Positions 1-6,157 of a stretch of 17,033 nt of DNA are shown here, in pieces; position 1 is the first letter of the stretch, and every line of letters begins with the position of its first letter. The notes beneath the pieces are model-generated. The model did not search any database. It was not told the DNA's origin and was given only the letters and a program-made list of their open reading frames with translations. Where the stretch lies: NCBI GenBank assembly GCA_910580155.1, contig CAJTWX010000031.1, forward strand, positions 1-17,033, given 5' to 3'. Made by a program: the position numbers and the translations under genes. Origin of the DNA: an uncultured Alphaproteobacteria bacterium. GTDB lineage: Bacteria > Pseudomonadota > Alphaproteobacteria > RF32 > CAG-239.

Positions 1-330
1 AATAGCAATGATGACACCGGCAATACCGCCGTGAAAAGACATCCCGCCGTGCCAAACTGCCAATATCTCGGCTGGATGCTGCCAAAAATAACCGTCGCCA
101 TAACAAATCACATAGCCTAGCCGTCCGCCCAGAATAATCCCGAGCGTCGTGTAAAACACCAAGTCATCAAGCTGTTCTGTCGTAATACCAAGATTGTATT
201 TTCTAATGTTGCGTTTCGTTAATATCCACGCCGTAACAATTCCGACAAGATACGCCATCGCATACCAGCGCAGCGCAAAAGGGCCGATGGAAAAAATCAC
301 GGGGGAAATATCCGGAAAATCAAAATACAT
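1..330 (-). CDS. lgt: Prolipoprotein diacylglyceryl transferase, N-terminal part (runs off window edge)
   Basis: Lgt is an inner-membrane enzyme that transfers diacylglycerol from phosphatidylglycerol to the lipobox cysteine of prolipoproteins, the first step of lipoprotein maturation. The visible 110 residues start MYFDFPDISP and contain RWYAMAYL (Tyr23 matches the essential Tyr26 of E. coli by position in the motif), GGRLGY at about 68-73, and the signature HGGMSFHGG at 94-102, whose second His corresponds to E. coli His103. The hydrophobic segments fit the multi-pass family. The start at 328-330 is supported by a GGAGAG ribosome site (complement of 336-341) five bases upstream. The rest of the gene, with the GR-containing Lgt signature, lies outside the window. 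It is divergent from the YbjN-family gene. A CtrA-like site lies 37 bases upstream of the start. Identification is near certain from the motif. Confidence 0.95.
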   Translation of the reverse strand, partial: MYFDFPDISPVIFSIGPFALRWYAMAYLVGIVTAWILTKRNIRKYNLGITTEQLDDLVFYTTLGIILGGRLGYVICYGDGYFWQHPAEILAVWHGGMSFHGGIAGVIIAI

Positions 331-366
331 ATAATCTCTCCAAACAGGTTACCGTTTTTAAACAGC

Positions 367-382
367 TTAAATTTATCTTAAC
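367..382 (+). promoter_or_regulatory. CtrA-like binding site TTAA-N7-TTAAC
   Basis: TTAA at 367-370, seven bases, then TTAAC at 378-382 is an exact match to the full CtrA consensus of alphaproteobacteria. It lies 37 bases upstream of the lgt start codon, where a response regulator could act on the lgt promoter, and about 200 bases from the YbjN-family gene. In DNA this AT-rich the core TTAA-N7-TTAA could arise by chance at roughly a 10% level across the gap, so the call is tentative. Confidence 0.4.
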
Positions 383-392
383 AAAAAAATAT

Positions 393-418
393 AATCCACA
401 TAAAAAATGTGATTTTTT
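393..418 (+). other. Weak hairpin followed by T tract in the YbjN-gene leader region
   Basis: CACAT (397-401), a five-A loop and ATGTG (407-411) form a short stem. It can be extended by AAT/ATT around a bulged C. TTTTTT (413-418) overlaps its end, and further T-rich sequence follows. It resembles an intrinsic terminator read on the plus strand, but no plus-strand gene ends upstream in the window. The stem is short and AU-rich, so it may be meaningless. Confidence 0.2.
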
Positions 419-581
419 CTTTTAATTTTTTAACATACTGATTTTGCTTATTTTATAAAAACGCTAAAGGTTACTTTTTTCTTAAATAAGTGGAAAACTG
501 CACAATCTGATTGTTAAAAAAATCTGCTTGTTGCAAAAATAAAAACGAACTAAAAATTTGGCTTAAAAAGGTAAAGCAATA

Positions 582-1064
582 ATGAATTTAGCATTAGAAC
601 AGGATATGTATAATCCTATCGACACCATCGAAAATATATTTGTCCGCGATAACATTTCGTTTGACCGCCGCAAAGATAATGAGTTGGTGGCAGAAGTTCT
701 CGGAAAGTGGGATAATATGCTGGTCTTTTTTGCATACGAGGAGCATTTGCGTTGTCTGCATATTTCCTGCCTTTTAAATATAGAAACCGCCGCCGTGGAC
801 AGAGGCAAAATGTTTGAACTTTTGGCGCTTCTGAATGAAAATCTCTGGCTCGGGCATTTTTCTTATTGGAGCGAACAGAAAATGCCGATTTTCAAACACT
901 CGCTTATTTTGCAGGATACTGAAGAATTGTTTACTTCAAAAATCAGCAAAATTATTGAATTGTCAATTATGGAATGTGAACGCGTATATCCGATATTTAA
1001 TGCCGTAATGCGTCAAAATGTATCGCCGGTGCAGGCACTTTATGCCGAAGCAATGGTAATGTAA
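582..1064 (+). CDS. YbjN-family (PF10722) protein, alphaproteobacterial type
   Basis: This 160-residue cytosolic protein has no signal peptide or membrane segment and belongs to the YbjN domain family, whose biochemical role is unsettled; some members affect motility and stress phenotypes. Recognisable features are the N-terminal NPIDTIENI block, the central strand LHISCLLNI, the conserved helix LLALLNENLWLGHFSYWSE at about 80-98, the F-K-H-S-L-I-L strand, and a C-terminal helix with CERVYPIF near 131-138. This order matches the alphaproteobacterial members of the family over the full length. The start is set by AAAAGG at 566-571, ten bases upstream of ATG. An in-frame Met at residue 9 is a less likely alternative. 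Its stop codon directly abuts the stop of the convergent DUF1294 gene. Family assignment is from memory of the motif pattern; function is unknown. Confidence 0.85.
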   Translation: MNLALEQDMYNPIDTIENIFVRDNISFDRRKDNELVAEVLGKWDNMLVFFAYEEHLRCLHISCLLNIETAAVDRGKMFELLALLNENLWLGHFSYWSEQKMPIFKHSLILQDTEELFTSKISKIIELSIMECERVYPIFNAVMRQNVSPVQALYAEAMVM

Positions 1065-1508
1065 TCATCCCAAAAAGCCGAATGCTTTAATAATGTAATA
1101 TAAAATACCAAGTTGCAACAATGTTGCAGCCCAAAAAGTTGCCATATAAGATTTCTTCTTGTTTTTGTGATGAAAAAGCTTTTGTCCGGCCAGTGCGCCG
1201 ATTGTTCCGCCTAACAGTTCCAGCGTATGCATCTGAGCCTCGGGAATACGCCATTCACCGCGTTTCGCACAGCTCTTATCTCTGCCATATGCCAGAAATG
1301 TAATAAGGTTAATCAGTGGAAAATGAAATAAGAGAAAGAGCATAAATGCATTTTTACCAAACAAACGCACCCGCCATCCTAAATAATTTTCACAATAAAA
1401 TGCGGCGCCAATCATCATAAGGGTATAAAAAATAAAAAAAGTATTTTTTTGTACCCCCTTGAATAAAAATAAAAAAGCAAATATAAGTGTTGCAAATGTG
1501 ATAATCAT
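1065..1508 (-). CDS. DUF1294 family membrane protein
   Basis: A 147-residue integral membrane protein with about four hydrophobic segments (roughly 2-16, 22-38, 53-73 and 121-140). The diagnostic DUF1294 block lies at residues 74-122: YGRDKSCAKRGEWRIPE, then H-T-L-E-L-L-GG, G-A-L-A-G, and the basic FHHKNKKKSY before the last membrane segment. Many family members are fused to or found near cold-shock domains; this one stands alone. No function is established for the family. GGAGG (complement of 1513-1517) lies four bases from ATG, which is close but acceptable. Its stop codon touches the stop of the convergent YbjN-family gene with no spacer, leaving no room for a terminator between them. Confidence 0.88.
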   Translation of the reverse strand: MIITFATLIFAFLFLFKGVQKNTFFIFYTLMMIGAAFYCENYLGWRVRLFGKNAFMLFLLFHFPLINLITFLAYGRDKSCAKRGEWRIPEAQMHTLELLGGTIGALAGQKLFHHKNKKKSYMATFWAATLLQLGILYYIIKAFGFLG

Positions 1509-1637
1509 ACAGCCTCCGTAAACAGTTATCGGCTATCACAAAAAAAATGAAATGTAAATTAAAAACTTAAGAAATTTTTAATTGCTTTGTTCTAAAAGTA
1601 AAATAAACAATAAATAGATTTAATTAGGAGAAGCCCT
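1509..1637. other. Divergent intergenic region DUF1294 / LpoB-like lipoprotein
   Basis: This 129-nt AT-rich gap must contain promoters in both directions. The only motif I can defend is a CtrA-like TTAA-N7-TTAA at 1567-1581. A strong ribosome site AGGAG (1626-1630) lies seven bases before the lipoprotein ATG. Confidence 0.6.
1567..1581 (+). promoter_or_regulatory. CtrA-like binding site TTAA-N7-TTAA
   Basis: TTAA at 1567-1570 and TTAA at 1578-1581 are separated by exactly seven bases. The following base is T rather than the preferred C. It lies 57 bases upstream of the lipoprotein start codon, a typical distance for a CtrA-activated or CtrA-repressed promoter. The AT-rich context means chance cannot be excluded. 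Confidence 0.35.
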
Positions 1638-2582
1638 ATGAAAAAAGTTTTAAGTGTTGTCGCCTGCGGTTTGTTGGCTGCCTGCGCGTGTGATGAGAAC
1701 CAGTGGGAAGAAGTAGATGTTGTAACATTTGATGATACAACCTATGTTGAGCCTGCTCCGGTAGTTGTTGAACCCGAACCCGTCGTAACTCAGGTACCGG
1801 CACCGGTTGTTGTTAAACAGGAACCGGTATACATTCCGGCACCGACACCGGTTTATGACTGTCCTTGTGCAGATGTCCGCCCGATGCCCTGCTATCAGGC
1901 GCCGTGTATGTCTTCTTGCGGATGTCAGCCAATGCCGGCTCCGGAACCCAAAGTAACAACGACTAAAAAAATTATTACGACAACCACAACATTAGAAGAA
2001 CCCTGCGGCAAGCCGGTGTGCGAGCCGGTTGTAACCACGCACGAAGAGATTGTTCCGTCAGAAGTGAGCTATTCGGGATATAATCAGGTTTCTGCCGCGC
2101 CTGCACCTGCAGAAGATTTAGTTGAAGTAACGGTTGAACGCAACCCGTACCGTTCCGAGATTGTCGGAATGCGCTCTTCGTCTGCCCGTGTAAATGCCGC
2201 CGCAGCAGCAGAATATAAGCCGGAAGCTTACGATGTTGTTGCTACCCGCGCCACGAACCGTATGCTGCAAGATACCGCTGCAGTTTATGATAACGGTAAT
2301 ACCAAAACCGTTTACTTAAAAGATACACGCCTGTTAAGCTCGGATTTACCGTATGGTAGCCATCGTTTAAGAGGAATCACTAAAGAAATAATTGATGGTT
2401 CAAGAGCTTTTGATGTTGTAAACAATGCCGGTAATGCCGATTTTGTTGTTGAAACATCGGCAGATTGGTATGTAACATCAGATAATGTAATGCCGGCATT
2501 GCAATATAAATTGTCTTTGCTTGACAGAAACGGCCAAAAAGTAAATGAATGGGTAGAAATTATCAGACAGGTTCAGGACTAA
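1638..2582 (+). CDS. Lipoprotein with Pro/Cys-rich linker and LpoB-like C-terminal domain
   Basis: A 314-residue predicted outer-membrane lipoprotein. The signal peptide ends in GLLAAC, with the lipidated cysteine at residue 16 (Cys18 follows). Residues about 38-73 are a Pro/Val/Glu-rich linker. Residues 75-128 carry eight cysteines (75, 77, 85, 90, 94, 96, 123, 128) around a Thr-rich stretch. A second Ala/Pro region follows to about 205. The last 105 residues resemble the globular domain of the PBP1b activator LpoB: MLQDT, a VYLKDTRLLSS strand, a helix, FDVVN, then ADFVVETSADWYV, and a final YKLSLLDRNGQ hairpin ending in WVEIIRQ. Lipobox, Pro-rich tether and this domain in order is the LpoB plan, but the assignment is by pattern, not by search. 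It is the first gene of a pair, with only 7 nt to the next. An AGGAG site supports the start. The cysteine cluster is not part of known LpoB. Confidence 0.75.
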   Translation: MKKVLSVVACGLLAACACDENQWEEVDVVTFDDTTYVEPAPVVVEPEPVVTQVPAPVVVKQEPVYIPAPTPVYDCPCADVRPMPCYQAPCMSSCGCQPMPAPEPKVTTTKKIITTTTTLEEPCGKPVCEPVVTTHEEIVPSEVSYSGYNQVSAAPAPAEDLVEVTVERNPYRSEIVGMRSSSARVNAAAAAEYKPEAYDVVATRATNRMLQDTAAVYDNGNTKTVYLKDTRLLSSDLPYGSHRLRGITKEIIDGSRAFDVVNNAGNADFVVETSADWYVTSDNVMPALQYKLSLLDRNGQKVNEWVEIIRQVQD

Positions 2583-2589
2583 TCTGTAT

Positions 2590-3444
2590 ATGATAAAAAC
2601 TCTGATAAAACTGTCTGTCGGGGCGATGCTTATAAGTTTGGTAAGTGCTGCTCGGGCAGACAGTTTTTTATTGCCCGTAAAGTCTGCGGTCTGCCAAAAC
2701 ATTGTAGCTGATAAATCCCGCTCGGATATCCGATTTGAAGCTTATGACAAAGCCGCATATATGGCTATAAAAACCTCAGAATATATGCAGGCTAAAGCCA
2801 AAGGTCTGGATGACCACAATTACGCCGGCTTAGCCTATAAACTTGCTGATAGTGCGTTAAACGATGTGTCAATCATAACTACGCGCGATGATGATGAAAG
2901 AATATGTTTGGAGTTATCAGGATATCTTAATACTAAAACAGCCGATGAAATAATCGGAGAAGAACGTGTAAAAGAATTTAAGCCGCAAAATGTCCGGGAT
3001 ATCGCCCGTGAGGTTAATATACTTCTTCCGAAACCGACAGAAGAGGAAGAGGGGGCGATTCCACTCATATACATAAAAGATGCAGAATTTTATAACCATA
3101 CGTCAACATCTGCATATACCGAAAAAATAGCCCAAAAACTTTCTTTTGAACCCAAAGTATTGGTAACGGAAAGTAAAGAACTTGCTGATTATTTTATTGT
3201 TCCCAAGTTAATACAGGCAAAAATGGAAAAAATAGGTCAGGATAACAGTCGTTTTAGTATGTCTGTGGCAGTAGAACTGCATAAAACCAATGGTATTGTA
3301 GTCGATTCGGAACAGCAAAATCGCTATATCATCATTTCACACGAGCAAGACACACAGGAAATAGCCCAAAAATTGATGATAAAGCTGCTGGAAGACGCTC
3401 TGGACGCAATGTCCGGAAAATTAAACACGCTGCTCAAATATTAG
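2590..3444 (+). CDS. Secreted protein with FlgT/LPP20-like N-terminal and LpoB/CsgG-like C-terminal regions
   Basis: A 284-residue exported protein with a cleavable signal peptide, probably cut after ARA at 21-23. Residues about 28-115 have the look of the LPP20/FlgT N-terminal fold: an Ala-rich helix (RSDIRFEAYDKAAYMAIK), a segment ending in Ser-Ile-Ile, and two cysteines (35 and 106) that could pair. Residues about 157-275 resemble an LpoB/CsgG-type domain: PLIYIKDAEFYN, a helix, KVLVTES, LADYFIVPKLI, then a FSMSVAVELHKTNG hairpin and a C-terminal helix. The domain order Y-I-K-D / ADYF / hairpin parallels the C-terminal domain of the upstream lipoprotein. The only ribosome site is a weak AGGA 11 bases before ATG, so translation is probably coupled to the upstream gene. 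An envelope role with its neighbour is inferred; no precise function is known. Confidence 0.65.
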   Translation: MIKTLIKLSVGAMLISLVSAARADSFLLPVKSAVCQNIVADKSRSDIRFEAYDKAAYMAIKTSEYMQAKAKGLDDHNYAGLAYKLADSALNDVSIITTRDDDERICLELSGYLNTKTADEIIGEERVKEFKPQNVRDIAREVNILLPKPTEEEEGAIPLIYIKDAEFYNHTSTSAYTEKIAQKLSFEPKVLVTESKELADYFIVPKLIQAKMEKIGQDNSRFSMSVAVELHKTNGIVVDSEQQNRYIIISHEQDTQEIAQKLMIKLLEDALDAMSGKLNTLLKY

Positions 3445-3447
3445 CCC

Positions 3448-3885
3448 TTAACAGCTGAGCCAAAAAGTTGCCGGCCCGTCGTTGATAAGCCGTACTTTCA
3501 TTTCTGCTTGAAAAATTCCGTTTTGTGGCGGAAAGCCTTTATTTTTCAAAATGGTATTAAAATATTCATACATTTCTTGCGCTTTAGCAGGTTCTTCCGC
3601 GTTGGAAAACCCCGGCCGGTTGCCGTGCGATGTGTCTGCGGCAAGGGTAAATTGCGAAATAACCAATAAACCGCCATTGATATCTGCGACCGATAAATTC
3701 ATTTTGCCGTTATTGTCTTCAAAAATGCGCAGGTTAAGGAGTTTTTGCGCCAGATAATCAGCCTGTGCTGGTGTATCTCCCTTTTCCACCCCAAGAAAGA
3801 CAAGTAAACCTTGCCCGATTTGTCCGGTAATGTTATGTTCGACCTCAACGCTTGCTTCCAAAACGCGCTGCACCAAAAGCTTCAT
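3448..3885 (-). CDS. dtd: D-aminoacyl-tRNA deacylase
   Basis: Dtd hydrolyses D-aminoacyl-tRNA (and Gly-tRNA-Ala), keeping D-amino acids out of protein synthesis. The 145-residue protein has the normal family length. Ser77-Gln78-Phe-Thr80 has the same numbering as the E. coli enzyme and lies at the active site. GNRPGFSNAEEP follows at 88-99, and the invariant Gly-cis-Pro motif NDGPATF is at 135-141. The ORF can be read upstream to 3966, but the ATG at 3883-3885 is correct: an AGGAGA site lies six bases before it, and the protein then begins MKLLVQRVLEASV as in the family. It lies 10 nt downstream of the spmAB fusion on the same strand, so the two are probably cotranscribed. Its 3' end is 3 nt from the convergent 2590-3444 gene. 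Confidence 0.96.
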   Translation of the reverse strand: MKLLVQRVLEASVEVEHNITGQIGQGLLVFLGVEKGDTPAQADYLAQKLLNLRIFEDNNGKMNLSVADINGGLLVISQFTLAADTSHGNRPGFSNAEEPAKAQEMYEYFNTILKNKGFPPQNGIFQAEMKVRLINDGPATFWLSC

Positions 3886-3891
3886 TATATA

Positions 3892-3897
3892 TCTCCT
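3892..3897 (-). promoter_or_regulatory. Ribosome binding site of dtd (decides its start)
   Basis: The complement reads AGGAGA, six bases before the ATG at 3885. It overlaps the stop codon of the upstream spmAB fusion gene, which suggests translational coupling and rules out the longer in-frame start for dtd. Confidence 0.85.
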
Positions 3898-5125
3898 ATG
3901 GTCTGTAAAACAAATACGATACGGCAATTGCCGCAATAATGCCTGCAAAATCCGCCCATAGGGCATATTTTAAGGCATATCTTGTTTTTGAGATATTAAC
4001 TGCGCCGAAATAAACCGTCAAGACATAAAAAGTCGTTTCCGTAGAGCCTTGGATAACCGATGCGCAAAATGCGGCAAAACTGTCAGCTCCGAAAGTTTGC
4101 ATCGTTTCAATCATCATTGCCCGTGCCCCGCTGCCGGACAATGGTTTCATCAAAGCCGTAGGTAGTGCATCTGCAAATTGTCCGCTTCCGCCGCAGCAGA
4201 TACACAAATACTTGATACCATCCGTAAGCAAATCCAAAATTCCGGCAGCCCTGAAAACACCTATGGCCGCAAGCATTGCCAGCAAATACGGCAAAATGCG
4301 TATTGCAACATCAAAGCCTTCTTTTGCGCCGTCCACAAAAACCTCATAGCATTTGACACGTTTATAAACAGCGGCAGAAATAACCGTGCAAATCAGTAAA
4401 AACAACAGGGTGTTGCCGAGCATAGCTGAAACAGCCAGTCTTTTTTCGCTGTCAATCAAATAAAATCCGCCGGCAAATAAAGAAATAATAAAGACAAATC
4501 CGAGCAGCCATTTTCGCAATGTTTTATTTGTTAAAGGGATTCTTTGTTTGATGGCAACACTTAAAAATCCGACAAACGTGGACATAGATGTTGCCAGCAA
4601 AATCGGAATAAATACATCCGTCGGTCGGCTTGCCCCCATCTGTGCCCGATACATAAAAATCGTAATTGGAATAAATGTAATGGAGGAAGAATTAAGTATC
4701 ATAAATAAAATCTGCGCATCGCTGGCTGTGTCTTTTTGTGGATTATGTTTCTGCAGCTGCTCCATAGCTTTAAGCCCTGTTGGTGTTGCCGCATTATCAA
4801 GCCCCAGAAAATTTGCCGCCATATTGAGAACCACTGTTGAAATTGCTGGGCTGTTATCAGGCACATCATTCATAATCACGCGAAACAACGGAGTCAATTT
4901 TTCCGAAATTTTGCCGGCAATTCCAGTTTCCTCCACCAGTTTGAGTATCCCGAGCCAAAAGCTCAATATTCCGATAAGCCCGATGGATATTTCAACTGCA
5001 GTTTGCGTACTTTTGAAAATGGCGCTGACAATAAGATTAAAGGCATCAGTATTGCCGCATAAAGTCTGAATTAAAGCCGTAACTGCAGCAATTAAAAACA
5101 TTCCGGCCCATAGTGCGTTAATCAT
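3896..5125 (-). CDS. SpmA-SpmB fusion, nucleoside-recognition (Gate) domain membrane protein
   Basis: A 409-residue polytopic inner-membrane protein that fuses the two halves known as spore maturation proteins SpmA and SpmB in Bacillus. The N-terminal half carries the SpmA hallmark NMAANFLGLDNAATPTGLKAM. The C-terminal half carries the SpmB hallmarks PYLLAMLAAIGVFRAAG, MKPLSGSGAR and QGSTETTFYVLTVYFG. Fused SpmAB proteins occur in non-sporulating bacteria, where the role is unknown; the Gate fold suggests transport. In Bacillus the genes sit beside a D,D-carboxypeptidase gene, hinting at peptidoglycan. The ATG at 5123-5125 with GGGGA five bases upstream is preferred. A TTG six codons earlier would also keep the frame but lacks a ribosome site. 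dtd follows 10 nt downstream. Confidence 0.9.
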   Translation of the reverse strand: MINALWAGMFLIAAVTALIQTLCGNTDAFNLIVSAIFKSTQTAVEISIGLIGILSFWLGILKLVEETGIAGKISEKLTPLFRVIMNDVPDNSPAISTVVLNMAANFLGLDNAATPTGLKAMEQLQKHNPQKDTASDAQILFMILNSSSITFIPITIFMYRAQMGASRPTDVFIPILLATSMSTFVGFLSVAIKQRIPLTNKTLRKWLLGFVFIISLFAGGFYLIDSEKRLAVSAMLGNTLLFLLICTVISAAVYKRVKCYEVFVDGAKEGFDVAIRILPYLLAMLAAIGVFRAAGILDLLTDGIKYLCICCGGSGQFADALPTALMKPLSGSGARAMMIETMQTFGADSFAAFCASVIQGSTETTFYVLTVYFGAVNISKTRYALKYALWADFAGIIAAIAVSYLFYRP

Positions 5126-5206
5126 AAAGTCCCCGTTAAGCAAATATTTAAGATATTAACGCTATCATAAGACCTAAAGATTAAGATTTGCCAAAGGAAA
5201 CTATAA

Positions 5207-6157
5207 ATGTCGGATAATTTGGAATATAATGCAGCAAAGCAGCAGTTTGAGGTTTATTATACACAAAAAGTTCTCCCTAAATTGCAACAGATAGAACAAA
5301 AACGTAAAAAAATGCTATGCGTGTTTATGATAATGGCAACACTTTCTGCCGGATGGTTAGGATGCGTTGTATGGCATTTTACCTCTTCAGGCCGGATGAC
5401 GGATATTCCGGTTATCTTTAATATTACCGGCTGTATAACGGTATTACTAATGTGTTTGCCGATGTTTGGTTACTATCGCCAAAGCAAAGAAAGCCTGTTG
5501 CCTGTATTAGCCGGTTTTTTCGGCAAATTCAAATATGCATACCAGAAAAAAATATCCGAAGAAACATTGTCATATTCTAAAATAATAAAAGCATACGACG
5601 CAATAAGTACGGATGACTGTTTTGAGGGAACATATGAAGATATACCGGTAAAAATAACCGAATATACATTATATCAAAAAAAATATCAGCATTCAAACGG
5701 CCAAACGCGTATAGTCAAATATAAGACCGGTAGCGGCATTTTATTTAGCGCGCAAATGAATAAGAAATTTAAAGGGCAGACAATTGTCATAAAAGACCGC
5801 GGCTGGCTGAATAAGCTGACACATTTCAAAAATCTGCAAAGGGTAGGACTTGAATCACCCGAGTTCGAAAAAGCCTATGAGGTCTATTCCGAAGACCAAA
5901 TTGAAGCGCGCTATTTGCTTACTGCCGTAATGCTGGAATATATGCTCAGGGCTAAAAAAAACTATCCCGCCATTACATTCAGTTTTTTTAATAACGAAGT
6001 CTTGATTAACATTGAAACAAACAAGAATCTGTTTGAATGCAGCAGTTTTTTCAGAACTATACTCAATAAAAAACGTATAGAACAAAGTTTTTCAGAGCTA
6101 TATTATCTGTTTAATATCATCAACACGCTCCGCCTTAATCAAAAACAGGTGCTTTAA
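5207..6157 (+). CDS. DUF3137 (PF11335) membrane protein
   Basis: A 316-residue protein of unknown function. Residues 1-35 are a charged, Gln/Lys-rich cytosolic helix. Two membrane segments follow at about 36-58 and 68-88, then a large soluble region. The DUF3137 signature is at about residues 214-246: LESPEFEKAYEVYSEDQIEARYLLT. The family's usual preceding G-x-x-I-V-I-x-D strand is visible as KGQTIVIKDRGWL. The start has AAAGGAAA at 5193-5200, six bases before ATG. It is a single gene; upstream it diverges from the spmAB-dtd unit, and its last four bases overlap the end of the convergent galU-like gene. The shared fold suggests a membrane-anchored sensor or scaffold, but that is speculation. 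Confidence 0.85.
   Translation: MSDNLEYNAAKQQFEVYYTQKVLPKLQQIEQKRKKMLCVFMIMATLSAGWLGCVVWHFTSSGRMTDIPVIFNITGCITVLLMCLPMFGYYRQSKESLLPVLAGFFGKFKYAYQKKISEETLSYSKIIKAYDAISTDDCFEGTYEDIPVKITEYTLYQKKYQHSNGQTRIVKYKTGSGILFSAQMNKKFKGQTIVIKDRGWLNKLTHFKNLQRVGLESPEFEKAYEVYSEDQIEARYLLTAVMLEYMLRAKKNYPAITFSFFNNEVLINIETNKNLFECSSFFRTILNKKRIEQSFSELYYLFNIINTLRLNQKQVL

Larger units (their letters stand above)
331..581. other. AT-rich divergent intergenic region lgt / YbjN-family gene
   Basis: This 251-nt stretch is strongly AT-rich and has no supportable ORF or RNA gene. It must hold the promoters of both divergent neighbours, but I could not single out convincing -35/-10 pairs among the many AT-rich hexamers. 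It contains a CtrA-like site (367-382), a weak hairpin with a T tract (393-418) and a perfect 6-1-6 palindrome (502-514), each described separately. Confidence 0.7.

Noticed and set aside
563..808. Minus-strand ORF overlapping the YbjN-family gene
   Set aside because: It is a shadow frame of a well-supported family member, with no ribosome site or recognisable domain.
3886..3966. N-terminal extension of dtd to a start at 3966
   Set aside because: It would add 27 residues unlike any Dtd and overlap the spmAB coding sequence; the ATG at 3885 has a strong ribosome site.
5126..5143. TTG start for the SpmAB fusion at 5143
   Set aside because: No ribosome site upstream, and the added residues contain the GGGGA that serves the ATG at 5125.
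5136..5159. Three TTAA half-sites upstream of spmAB as a CtrA site
   Set aside because: The spacings are 8 and 4 bases, not the required 7.
5953..5960. A8 run in the DUF3137 gene as a slippage site
   Set aside because: Eight A is short for efficient slippage, and runs of this length are common in DNA of this composition.
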